Source: Bacteroidota bacterium (GTDB taxonomy: Bacteria; Bacteroidota; Ignavibacteria; Palsa-1295). From it: DNA of 6,590 bases. The notes under the pieces are model-generated. The model saw only the letters and a list, made by a program, of their open reading frames with translations. It had not been told where the DNA came from and searched no databases. The stretch lies in contig JANYDV010000078.1 in the NCBI GenBank assembly GCA_025363505.1, positions 1-6,590 on the forward strand, written 5' to 3'. This document shows positions 1 to 4,643 of this stretch, piece after piece; positions within the stretch are counted from its first letter, which is position 1; each line of letters opens with the position of its first letter. The position numbers and the translations under genes are program-made.

Positions 1-273
1 CTTGACGGTTTGCTCATCATTCGGATCTAATAAAACAACAAAATCTGGATCATATACTTCAATATAACTTTTAAACAGTTGTTCTGCGGTATATCCTGAA
101 GGAATGTCACTATGAAAATCTTTGATTTTCTCCAAACATGGAATAAACGGATTCCATGAACTGCACCATAGAAAATTATTTACCTCAATTGCTTTCTGAA
201 GCTGCTCCTTTTTTGTATAGTCCAGATAGAAAGCAATTTTTAAAGGTCGAAGTCGTAAATCTAAGGTATACAT
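1..273 (-). CDS. N-terminal part of an unrecognised protein, running off the left edge
   Basis: The minus-strand frame is open from an ATG at 273 to the window edge (91 codons, no stop), so only the N-terminus is visible. It reads as a real soluble protein: a hydrophobic strand RPLKIAFYLDY at residues 9-19, a helix around KKEQLQKAIEVNNFLW, an aromatic/cysteine motif WNPFIPC, and a second strand VYDPDFVVLLDP near residue 75. Strand-helix-strand alternation suggests an alpha/beta fold. There is no signal peptide or membrane segment. The pattern recalls the N-termini of large uncharacterised proteins that begin with RPxRxAFLV and carry LWxxxxNPIIP, but I cannot name a family or function and this is memory-based inference. 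A GGAGG on the minus strand lies 15 nt before ATG 273. An in-frame ATG at 336 would add 21 very basic residues and is the main alternative start. Confidence 0.72.
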   Translation of the reverse strand, partial: MYTLDLRLRPLKIAFYLDYTKKEQLQKAIEVNNFLWCSSWNPFIPCLEKIKDFHSDIPSGYTAEQLFKSYIEVYDPDFVVLLDPNDEQTVK

Positions 274-277
274 ATTT

Positions 278-376
278 TCAGAATATTCCCTCCTGCCCGC
301 TTCTCTTTTTCTCGCGTTGCGTAAACTGCGGCGCATCTTCAATTGGCGCGGGCTGATTTGTAACAAGTGAATTCAT
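278..376 (-). other. Possible short upstream ORF (32 codons) or frameshifted N-terminus of the left-edge gene
   Basis: An ATG at 376 opens a 32-codon ORF on the minus strand (begins MNSLVTNQPAPIEDAPQF) whose TGA ends 4 nt before the ATG at 273 of the partial gene. The GGAGG that could serve the downstream start lies inside this ORF. The ATG is only 5 nt downstream of the TAnnTTTG element at 382-389, so a transcript from that promoter would be nearly leaderless here. The composition (Pro/Glu/Gln/Lys-rich) is plausible for a short peptide, but no family is recognised. It could be a leader ORF coupled to the downstream gene, the true N-terminus separated by a frameshift, or chance. Confidence 0.25.
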
Positions 377-381
377 AGATA

Positions 382-389
382 CAAAGTTA
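382..389 (-). promoter_or_regulatory. Bacteroidota-type -7 promoter element (TAACTTTG) for the left-edge gene
   Basis: On the minus strand this reads TAACTTTG, an exact match to the Bacteroidota sigma-ABfr -7 consensus TAnnTTTG, pointing toward the left-edge gene. I see no good TTG at the -33 position, so it is a partial promoter match. The predicted transcript start would fall near 375-377, giving a leader of about 40 nt to the ATG at 336 or about 100 nt to the ATG at 273. Confidence 0.4.
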
Positions 390-450
390 CGGAATATTCA
401 TATCCCTACGTGGTTTTGGAAATTATAGTAAAATGGAAGCAACTGCCAAA

Positions 451-500
451 GTGAAGGGTGCTAACCCTTCCACTCTCAACCTTCGCGAAGGGTGGCGCAC
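451..500 (+). promoter_or_regulatory. Structured inverted-repeat block in the ahcY leader, candidate RNA switch or attenuator
   Basis: GAAGGGT occurs twice (453-459 and 487-493) around one ACCCTTC (464-470). The middle arm can pair with the first copy, giving a hairpin with loop GCTA that extends to 451-473 with one bulged C. It can instead pair with the second copy, with GTGC 458-461 and GCAC 497-500 as an outer stem. The second copy also belongs to a perfect 12-nt palindrome CCTTCGCGAAGG (480-491). The pairings exclude one another, as in riboswitches and attenuators. The block lies about 135 nt before the preferred ahcY start and is much richer in G and C than its surroundings. I do not recognise a known SAH or SAM riboswitch class. 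A dispersed extragenic repeat is the main alternative. The upstream TGGTTTTG (411-418) is a one-mismatch -7 candidate on the plus strand. Confidence 0.4.
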
Positions 501-635
501 AATAATGATGTTGTCAATAAATAAAGAGTTACAGTAGGTATGTTTTATGATTGTCTAACACTGAACGAAGAGATAGGCAATGCTGTTTTACGCCCACTAA
601 ATCGCAATTATTATTCACCATATTATTTTACTACT

Positions 636-1919
636 ATGGACGAGAAGAAGGGTCAATATAAAGTTCTCGATCTGAAACTTGCAGATGCAGGTCGTCGTCA
701 GATCGAATGGGCAGAAAGCCGTATGCCGGTGTTGATGGCACTGCGCGAAAAATATTCTGTCTCAAAGCCGCTTACGGGTTACCGTATCGCCGGCTGTTTG
801 CACGTTACCAAAGAAACCGCTGTCTTGATCGAGACACTCGCCGCAGCAGGTGCTGAGGTTTCTTGGAGCGGATGCAATCCTCTTTCGACCAACGACGAAG
901 TCGCTGCGGCACTCGCCGTCGGCGGAAAAACAGAAATGTACGCTTGGTATGGAATGAACGTCGAAGAATTTTATTGGTGTATCGATCGTACCCTCGACTT
1001 CAAGCCAAACCTTACGCTTGATGACGGTGCTGATCTTATCATTACCGTTCACTCAAAATATCCTGAACTCGTAAAGAACATTATTGGTGGTACCGAGGAA
1101 ACCACAACAGGTGTTCATCGCCTTCGTGCAATGGCTGACGACGGAAAATTGATGTACCCGGTTATTGCTGTCAATGACGCTGAGACCAAGTGGGATTTTG
1201 ATAACGTCTATGGTACAGGACAATCAACACTCGACGGCGTTGTCCGCGCAACATCTGTCTTGCTCGCAGGAAAGAATGTCGTTGTTGCCGGTTACGGACA
1301 TTGTGGTAAAGGCGTTGCAACTCGTGCCAAAGGTATGGGTGCCAACGTGATTGTTACCGAAGTAAAGCCGACAGCCGCACTTAAGGCAACTCTCGAAGGT
1401 ATGCAGGTTATGCCAATGGATGAAGCTGCTAAAGTTGGCGACATTTTCATCACCGCAACAGGTGTGAAAGATATTCTCGTCGGTCGCCATTTCGATTCAA
1501 TGAAAGACGGCGCAATCTTCTGTAACACCGGTCACTATGATTGCGAAATCAATATTCCTGATCTCGAAGATCGTATGGCAAACAAGCGCACTATCCGTGC
1601 GAACTGTGAAGAGTATTTGCTCTCTGGCAATCGCCGTGTGTATTTGCTTGCACAAGGTCGCTTAGTGAATCTTGCTGCTGCTGAAGGACATCCTTCAGAA
1701 GTAATGGATATGAGCTTTGCAAATCAGTTTATGTCACAGCTTCGCTTGGCAAATGTTGACAAAGGCTTGGAAGTAATGGATCGCGGTAAGGTCTATGATA
1801 TTCCGGTCGAACAAGATCAGGAAATCGCCGGCGTAAAACTCGCTGCAAGTGGTTTCAAGATCGACAAACTCACCGAAGAGCAACTCGCCTACTCGATGGA
1901 TTACGCAGCAGGTACGTAA
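636..1919 (+). CDS. ahcY: S-adenosylhomocysteine hydrolase (adenosylhomocysteinase), short type
   Basis: Reversibly splits S-adenosylhomocysteine into adenosine and homocysteine with tightly bound NAD+, relieving product inhibition of methyltransferases; cytosolic. All hallmark segments are present (numbering from ATG 636): substrate histidine in GCLHVTKETAVLIETL (54-69), WSGCNPLST, LDDGAD (128-133), EETTTGVH, the Lys185 and Asp189-Asn190 set in TKWDFDNVYGTGQS, the NAD-binding GYGHCGKG (219-226), NTGH (297-300) and GRLVNLAAAEGHPSEVM. At 427 aa it lacks the roughly 40-residue insertion and the long Lys/Tyr tail of the eukaryotic and proteobacterial type; the C-terminus resembles archaeal and Thermotoga-type enzymes. 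The frame is open back to an ATG at 540, which would add 32 residues (MFYDCLTLNEE...) with no counterpart in the family, so I prefer 636. No clear Shine-Dalgarno is seen. The gene appears monocistronic, with its own terminator and a structured leader. Confidence 0.97.
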   Translation: MDEKKGQYKVLDLKLADAGRRQIEWAESRMPVLMALREKYSVSKPLTGYRIAGCLHVTKETAVLIETLAAAGAEVSWSGCNPLSTNDEVAAALAVGGKTEMYAWYGMNVEEFYWCIDRTLDFKPNLTLDDGADLIITVHSKYPELVKNIIGGTEETTTGVHRLRAMADDGKLMYPVIAVNDAETKWDFDNVYGTGQSTLDGVVRATSVLLAGKNVVVAGYGHCGKGVATRAKGMGANVIVTEVKPTAALKATLEGMQVMPMDEAAKVGDIFITATGVKDILVGRHFDSMKDGAIFCNTGHYDCEINIPDLEDRMANKRTIRANCEEYLLSGNRRVYLLAQGRLVNLAAAEGHPSEVMDMSFANQFMSQLRLANVDKGLEVMDRGKVYDIPVEQDQEIAGVKLAASGFKIDKLTEEQLAYSMDYAAGT

Positions 1920-1942
1920 TCAATAATTTCGATTTATCGAAT

Positions 1943-1976
1943 AAAAAAAGGAGTTGCGAAAGCGACTCCTTTTTTA
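1943..1976. terminator. Bidirectional intrinsic terminator after ahcY
   Basis: An 8-bp stem GGAGTTGC/GCGACTCC (1950-1957 with 1962-1969, one G-U pair) is closed by a GAAA tetraloop. It has six T after it on the plus strand and seven A before it, so it also works on the minus strand. It starts 24 nt after the ahcY stop. On the minus strand it is the first terminator met by transcripts of the COG4705 gene that ends at 2118, giving a 3' tail of about 140 nt antisense to the gene remnant at 1982-2128. Confidence 0.9.
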
Positions 1977-1981
1977 TTGCT

Positions 1982-2128
1982 TTATTGCGACTTGTGTATC
2001 CATCTGGCGTTTCAACCCTCCGAGAGATTGGGCTTGGGATGATCGCGGTGGCACAACGGGGATATAGCAAACCTGTTTTAGAAGTAAAAGATATTGTTGC
2101 AATCGCAAAAAAAATAATTAAGCGATAG
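1982..2128 (+). pseudogene. C-terminal remnant of an NAD(P)-binding epimerase/oxidoreductase-like gene
   Basis: An open plus-strand frame runs from just behind the ahcY terminator to TAG 2126-2128. From about 1988 it reads as a well-formed protein tail: RLVYPSGVSTLREIGLGM, then IAVAQRGYSKPVLEVKDI and VAIAKKIIKR. From memory this resembles the last 40-50 residues of small Rossmann-fold NAD-dependent epimerase/dehydratase-like proteins (COG0702-like, about 220 aa), where a T(S)xxEIGxAMI segment is followed by GYxxxVLExxDI. There is no start and no N-terminal GxxGxxG part: in-frame upstream codons pass through the terminator and are not protein-like. The likely explanation is a deletion or rearrangement that left the 3' end. 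The tail overlaps the 3' end of the convergent gene by 11 nt. An internal ATG (2039) could give a 29-aa peptide, but nothing supports its use. Confidence 0.6.
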
Positions 2129-2885
2129 CTGCAACTGTTGTATTGTTGAAATGTCTTCGCGTAAAAAAAATAATGGTGAAGAGCGCGATTAAGATCGCAG
2201 ACCCAATACCGTAGCCTAAGTTTAAGGCATCCGGTTTAGTAAGATAATCTCCGGTCGTTGCCCCAATAGTGCTTGCGATCACTAATGCAATCCAATAATA
2301 TAATATTGTCTCAGCTTTTGATCTGAATTCCAGAAAAAGAGTAATGATTAAAAGACTCATGAGCAACATCGAGCCACCACCAAACCCAAGTTCGAGACCA
2401 TTCGAGACAAAGTCTCCCATTGTTGTACCAAATGTACTGGCGATAAGTATTGACGTCCAATAAAATACATTTGTTTGGGGCAAACTTCCGTGACTGATAT
2501 TTTTTTCGATCTGCTGAGGTATCTGCTTATTCCTTGAGAGGTATAGGCGTTCAGCAAAAAAAACGGTCACAAATAATATAATAAGCAGTGCTGAACCCCA
2601 GCCGTATCCGAGTGCTAACGTCCGAGTAATAAAATCTGCGAATGCAGTTCCGGACGTACTCATAATAATGATCGTTAGCCAATATCGAGCTTCACTTTGC
2701 TTCTTGGCTTTGCCTTCAACGATCAATGCTATTGCCAGAAAACAAGAAAGAATTATTGCCGACCATCCATATCCCAACTGAAGCCCGAAAGAAAAATAAT
2801 CGCCGACGGTCTCACCGATCATACAAGCACTGAGTATCGTACCCCAATAGAGTATATTACGAATATTTGGCTGGGCAGTGTTCAT
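2118..2885 (-). CDS. COG4705-like integral membrane protein with four tandem repeats
   Basis: A 255-aa, very hydrophobic protein made of four copies of one two-helix unit, at about residues 11-57, 67-112, 140-186 and 195-243. Each has a small-residue helix ending in GxTxGDF/Y (GETVGDY, GTAFADF, GTTMGDF, GATTGDY), a loop with LGYGxGSA or LGFGGGSM, and a second helix ending near charged residues, giving about eight membrane segments. The second repeat has Ala in place of the Gly before the Asp. The pattern fits the uncharacterised membrane-anchored protein family COG4705; transport is possible for such internal symmetry but unproven. Start ATG 2885 has no clear Shine-Dalgarno. The gene lies 48 nt downstream of the PepSY-like gene on the same strand, so they may be co-transcribed. 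Its 3' end overlaps the convergent gene remnant. Confidence 0.85.
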   Translation of the reverse strand: MNTAQPNIRNILYWGTILSACMIGETVGDYFSFGLQLGYGWSAIILSCFLAIALIVEGKAKKQSEARYWLTIIIMSTSGTAFADFITRTLALGYGWGSALLIILFVTVFFAERLYLSRNKQIPQQIEKNISHGSLPQTNVFYWTSILIASTFGTTMGDFVSNGLELGFGGGSMLLMSLLIITLFLEFRSKAETILYYWIALVIASTIGATTGDYLTKPDALNLGYGIGSAILIALFTIIFFTRRHFNNTTVAAIA

Positions 2886-2933
2886 TACAATAGAGAAACT
2901 ATGTTACATAAATCTAATAGTCGCGCGCTGTCA

Positions 2934-3395
2934 TTACGAGGGGATAACCGCACCGGACTCATCAAAGACCACTTCATGTTTTTTTCCTTTTTTTGGAGAG
3001 AGAAGTATTTCGTAGTGTGTGCTGTTCCCTTTCACATTCTTCTCAATAGTAACTATTTTTTCTCCGGGATATTTATTCACAATGCTTTCTTGTACAGAGT
3101 GGGGTAGCGATTTGGCACCAATAATTTCTTCAACTTCGGCAATAGCACCATTTTGAGAAAAGAGCACATCTCTTTTTATTTTCCCATCCTTGCTTTCGAT
3201 CTCATAATAAGTGATACCATCTTTTATTTCTTTATTCGTTTGTTTAATTGCAGCCTTTGGATATGTTTTAGCAAACGCCTCCAACACAGCTGAAGGCACA
3301 TTTTTTTTGGAGATTTTTGTTTCCTGAGCAAGAGCGCTTATCGAAACAAAAGTAAAGATCAACGCGAGACAATATGGCAGCGTAAAAGTTTTCAT
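2934..3395 (-). CDS. Secreted PepSY-like (PF11396-type) protein with two repeats
   Basis: A 153-aa protein with an N-terminal signal peptide: MKTFTLPYCLALIFTFVSIS, then ALAQ with probable cleavage near residues 23-24. It is therefore exported to the periplasm or beyond. The mature part is two copies of a roughly 58-residue unit, about 33-90 and 97-153. Each runs from a helix (VPSAVLEAFAKTYPKA, LPHSVQESIVNKYPGE) through a strand ending in YYEIE or HYEILL to a closing strand of type RDVLFSQNGAI or HEVVFDESGAV. This matches the PepSY-like or beta-lactamase-inhibitor-like fold common in Bacteroidota, of unknown specific role. No cysteine lipobox is present. The frame extends to a TTG at 3407, but the ATG at 3395 gives a normal signal peptide and is preferred. 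TACATTTA at 3408-3415 on the minus strand is a one-mismatch -7 candidate. It precedes the COG4705-like gene, possibly in one operon. Confidence 0.85.
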   Translation of the reverse strand: MKTFTLPYCLALIFTFVSISALAQETKISKKNVPSAVLEAFAKTYPKAAIKQTNKEIKDGITYYEIESKDGKIKRDVLFSQNGAIAEVEEIIGAKSLPHSVQESIVNKYPGEKIVTIEKNVKGNSTHYEILLSPKKGKKHEVVFDESGAVIPS

Positions 3396-3462
3396 GGTAT
3401 TGAACAATAAATGTATATCCTGGTAAACGAAAGAAATACCAAATTCTATTTAATAAAAATTT

Positions 3463-3476
3463 TCAGTCAAGACTGA
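3463..3476. promoter_or_regulatory. Perfect dyad TCAGTC-AA-GACTGA upstream of the PepSY-like gene
   Basis: Six-base arms TCAGTC and GACTGA flank a 2-nt spacer, about 70 nt upstream of the PepSY-like start. The 2-nt loop makes an RNA hairpin unlikely, so a protein-binding operator is the better reading. No regulator gene is visible in the window, and a dyad this short can occur by chance. Confidence 0.25.
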
Positions 3477-3557
3477 GCGTAGATCTTTCAACACAATTCT
3501 TTATTTTATTGCTCCCACTTCGCGCATCTCTATAAATACGTTATATCCCACACATCG

Positions 3558-3688
3558 TTGAGAGCCAACAAAATATTGCTGCACTGCCTCTATACATATT
3601 TTCACAAACCATAATACGATTGTGACAGCAATGAATCCATATCAACTTCAACGCTACATCCGAGTGCATTGCGAGCCAAAGAAATATT
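3558..3688. repeat. Degenerate 20-nt direct repeat pair, 111 nt apart
   Basis: TTGAGAGCCAACAAAATATT at 3558-3577 and TTGCGAGCCAAAGAAATATT at 3669-3688 agree at 17 of 20 positions in the same orientation. Sequence between and beyond them is not obviously repeated. They may be parts of a decayed dispersed element or of a duplicated segment in the intergenic region; function unknown. Confidence 0.35.
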
Positions 3689-3822
3689 CACTTTAAGAGT
3701 CAAGGAACGCATTACACGCTTGCTCTGTAAGTATCTGTGACCCTGAGCTACTGAAATAGCTAACGAGTCCCCATACCATTATAATTCATTTTTTTACTAT
3801 AAATTATAGCCAAGGAAAGACT

Positions 3823-4110
3823 ATGTGTAGGAATATCAAAACGTTATTTAATTTTGAGCCGCCGGCAACTGAAGAAGAGATTCGCGATGCCTCGTTGCAG
3901 TTTGTGAGAAAGCTTTCGGGCTTCACCAAACCGTCTAAAGCAAACGAAGCTGTCTTTGAACGTGCGATTGAAGAAGTGACTGTCGCCGCTCGAAGCCTAA
4001 TTTATAATCTCGTCACCAATGCCGAGCCTTGCGACCGCGAAGAAGTCGCGGCAATAGCTCGGGCAAAATCTCTCGAACGATTCGGAACATTACAAACAGA
4101 AAAAAAATAA
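3823..4110 (+). CDS. DUF2277 (COG5552) family protein
   Basis: A 95-aa cytosolic protein matching the DUF2277 family over its full length. It has the invariant start MCRNIKTLFNFEPPATEEEI, then the block LQFVRKLSGFTKPSKANE and a helix ending in AARSLI. The charged C-terminal helix DREEVAAIARAKSLERFG follows. The family is highly conserved and has no known function; the N-terminal Cys2, the RKLSGFTKPS segment and many basic residues suggest a ligand- or nucleic-acid-binding role, which is inference only. Start ATG 3823 is well supported: it gives the canonical family N-terminus and has AAGGAAAG at 3812-3819 as a Shine-Dalgarno. Its TAA (4108-4110) shares the A with the ATG of the DoxX gene (TAATG), so the two are almost certainly co-transcribed and translationally coupled. 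Confidence 0.93.
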   Translation: MCRNIKTLFNFEPPATEEEIRDASLQFVRKLSGFTKPSKANEAVFERAIEEVTVAARSLIYNLVTNAEPCDREEVAAIARAKSLERFGTLQTEKK

Positions 4111-4532
4111 TGACTCAATCAACTATCATAACAAAGTGGCAAGCATCAGCACCATATTTACTCAGTGTGCTTCGCATTACATCGGCGTGTATGTTTATGC
4201 TTGCCGGTATGATGAAAATTTTTGGATTCCCGACCGGTATTCCGCCACATGGTGGGACGGTTGAATTACTGTCGCAAATCGGCATCGGCGGTATACTCGA
4301 AGTATTTTGTGGCGCAATGCTTCTGCTTGGTTTATGCACACGACCCTTCGCATTTCTAATGGCAGGACAAATGGCAGTTGCCTACTGGCAATTTCATGCA
4401 CCCAAAAGTCCCTTGCCCACAATCAATGGTGGGGTTACCGCTGCTCTGTATTGTTTTATTTGGCTCTATATCTCCGCCGCAGGTGGTGGTCCCTGGAGTA
4501 TTGATGCTTTGCGACAAAACAAAAAAGTCTAA
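4110..4532 (+). CDS. DoxX family membrane protein
   Basis: A 140-aa inner-membrane protein with four hydrophobic segments, at about residues 14-36, 57-76, 80-97 and 107-127. It carries typical DoxX features: LRITSACMFMLAGMMKIFGF, the helix pair GGILEVFCGAMLLLGLCTRPFA, AGQMAVAYWQFH, PLPTINGGVTAALYCFIWLY and the closing GGGPWSID (125-132). DoxX proteins are linked to thiosulfate:quinone oxidoreductase in Acidianus and to redox and stress roles in bacteria; the function here is not determined. The frame is open back to 4029, inside DUF2277, but the ATG at 4110 overlapping the DUF2277 stop gives the normal family N-terminus. No Shine-Dalgarno is visible beyond the A-rich end of DUF2277, consistent with reinitiation. 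No terminator is evident after the stop, so read-through into the PuuD-like gene is possible although that gene has its own promoter candidate. Confidence 0.9.
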   Translation: MTQSTIITKWQASAPYLLSVLRITSACMFMLAGMMKIFGFPTGIPPHGGTVELLSQIGIGGILEVFCGAMLLLGLCTRPFAFLMAGQMAVAYWQFHAPKSPLPTINGGVTAALYCFIWLYISAAGGGPWSIDALRQNKKV

Positions 4533-4602
4533 AATTCAAATGCAATAGCAGATCAATAGGCTTAATATCTGAGGATAACAGAATACATACGCAAGAATAA
4601 GG

Positions 4603-4610
4603 TATATTTG
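4603..4610 (+). promoter_or_regulatory. Bacteroidota-type -7 promoter element (TATATTTG) for the PuuD-like gene
   Basis: TATATTTG is an exact match to TAnnTTTG, 33 nt before the ATG at 4644. A transcript start near 4615-4617 would leave a leader of about 28 nt containing GGAG at 4632-4635. No clear TTG is seen at -33. It argues against a TTG start at 4608, which would lie inside the promoter. Confidence 0.5.
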
Positions 4611-4643
4611 TACTGTTCATTTCACCTAATTGGAGACATTGTT

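Larger units (their letters stand above)
3396..3822. other. 427-nt divergent intergenic region, no gene recognised
   Basis: This region separates the leftward PepSY-like gene from the rightward DUF2277 gene and must carry both promoters. It is AT-rich, and stops interrupt all frames before any convincing protein. I see no tRNA, rRNA, CRISPR or transposase remnant. It holds a perfect dyad (3463-3476) and a degenerate 20-nt direct repeat (3558-3577, 3669-3688). A short minus-strand frame through the first repeat copy ends in NVFIEMREVGAIK before TAA (about 3500-3580). It reads slightly protein-like, but its length cannot support a gene call. The last 40 nt before DUF2277 are very AT-rich (TATAAATTATAG) and probably contain its promoter, though no TAnnTTTG match is present. 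Confidence 0.6.

Noticed and set aside
156..356. 66-codon plus-strand ORF
   Set aside because: It is antisense to the clearly protein-like minus-strand frame at 1-273 and has a low-complexity, Cys/Phe-rich translation with no family resemblance.
540..635. Upstream ATG 540 as the ahcY start, adding 32 residues
   Set aside because: The extension (MFYDCLTLNEE...) has no counterpart in SAH hydrolases; conserved sequence begins right after the ATG at 636.
2930..2942. GTCATTACGAG resembling the dispersed GTCATTGCGAG repeat known from several bacteria
   Set aside because: Only about 11 bases match, nothing beyond follows the known element, and it overlaps the coding end of the PepSY-like gene.
2697..3107. 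136-codon plus-strand ORF
   Set aside because: It crosses the antisense of two better-supported minus-strand genes and reads as a shadow.
3396..3407. TTG 3407 as the start of the PepSY-like gene
   Set aside because: The ATG at 3395 gives a standard signal peptide; the TTG adds only four residues and has no ribosome-binding support.
3602..3625. TCACAA-N12-TTGTGA inverted repeat as a CRP/FNR-type site
   Set aside because: The arms are in the wrong orientation and spacing for the TGTGA-N6-TCACA consensus.
3738..3770. tRNA-like stretch on the minus strand (GTAGCTCAG-like D-arm)
   Set aside because: No T-arm (GGTTCGA), anticodon arm or acceptor stem can be assembled around it; only a 5-bp hairpin AGCTA/TAGCT is present.
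4608..4643. TTG 4608 as the start of the PuuD-like gene
   Set aside because: It lies within the TATATTTG promoter element; ATG 4644 has GGAG 8 nt upstream and gives the family N-terminus.
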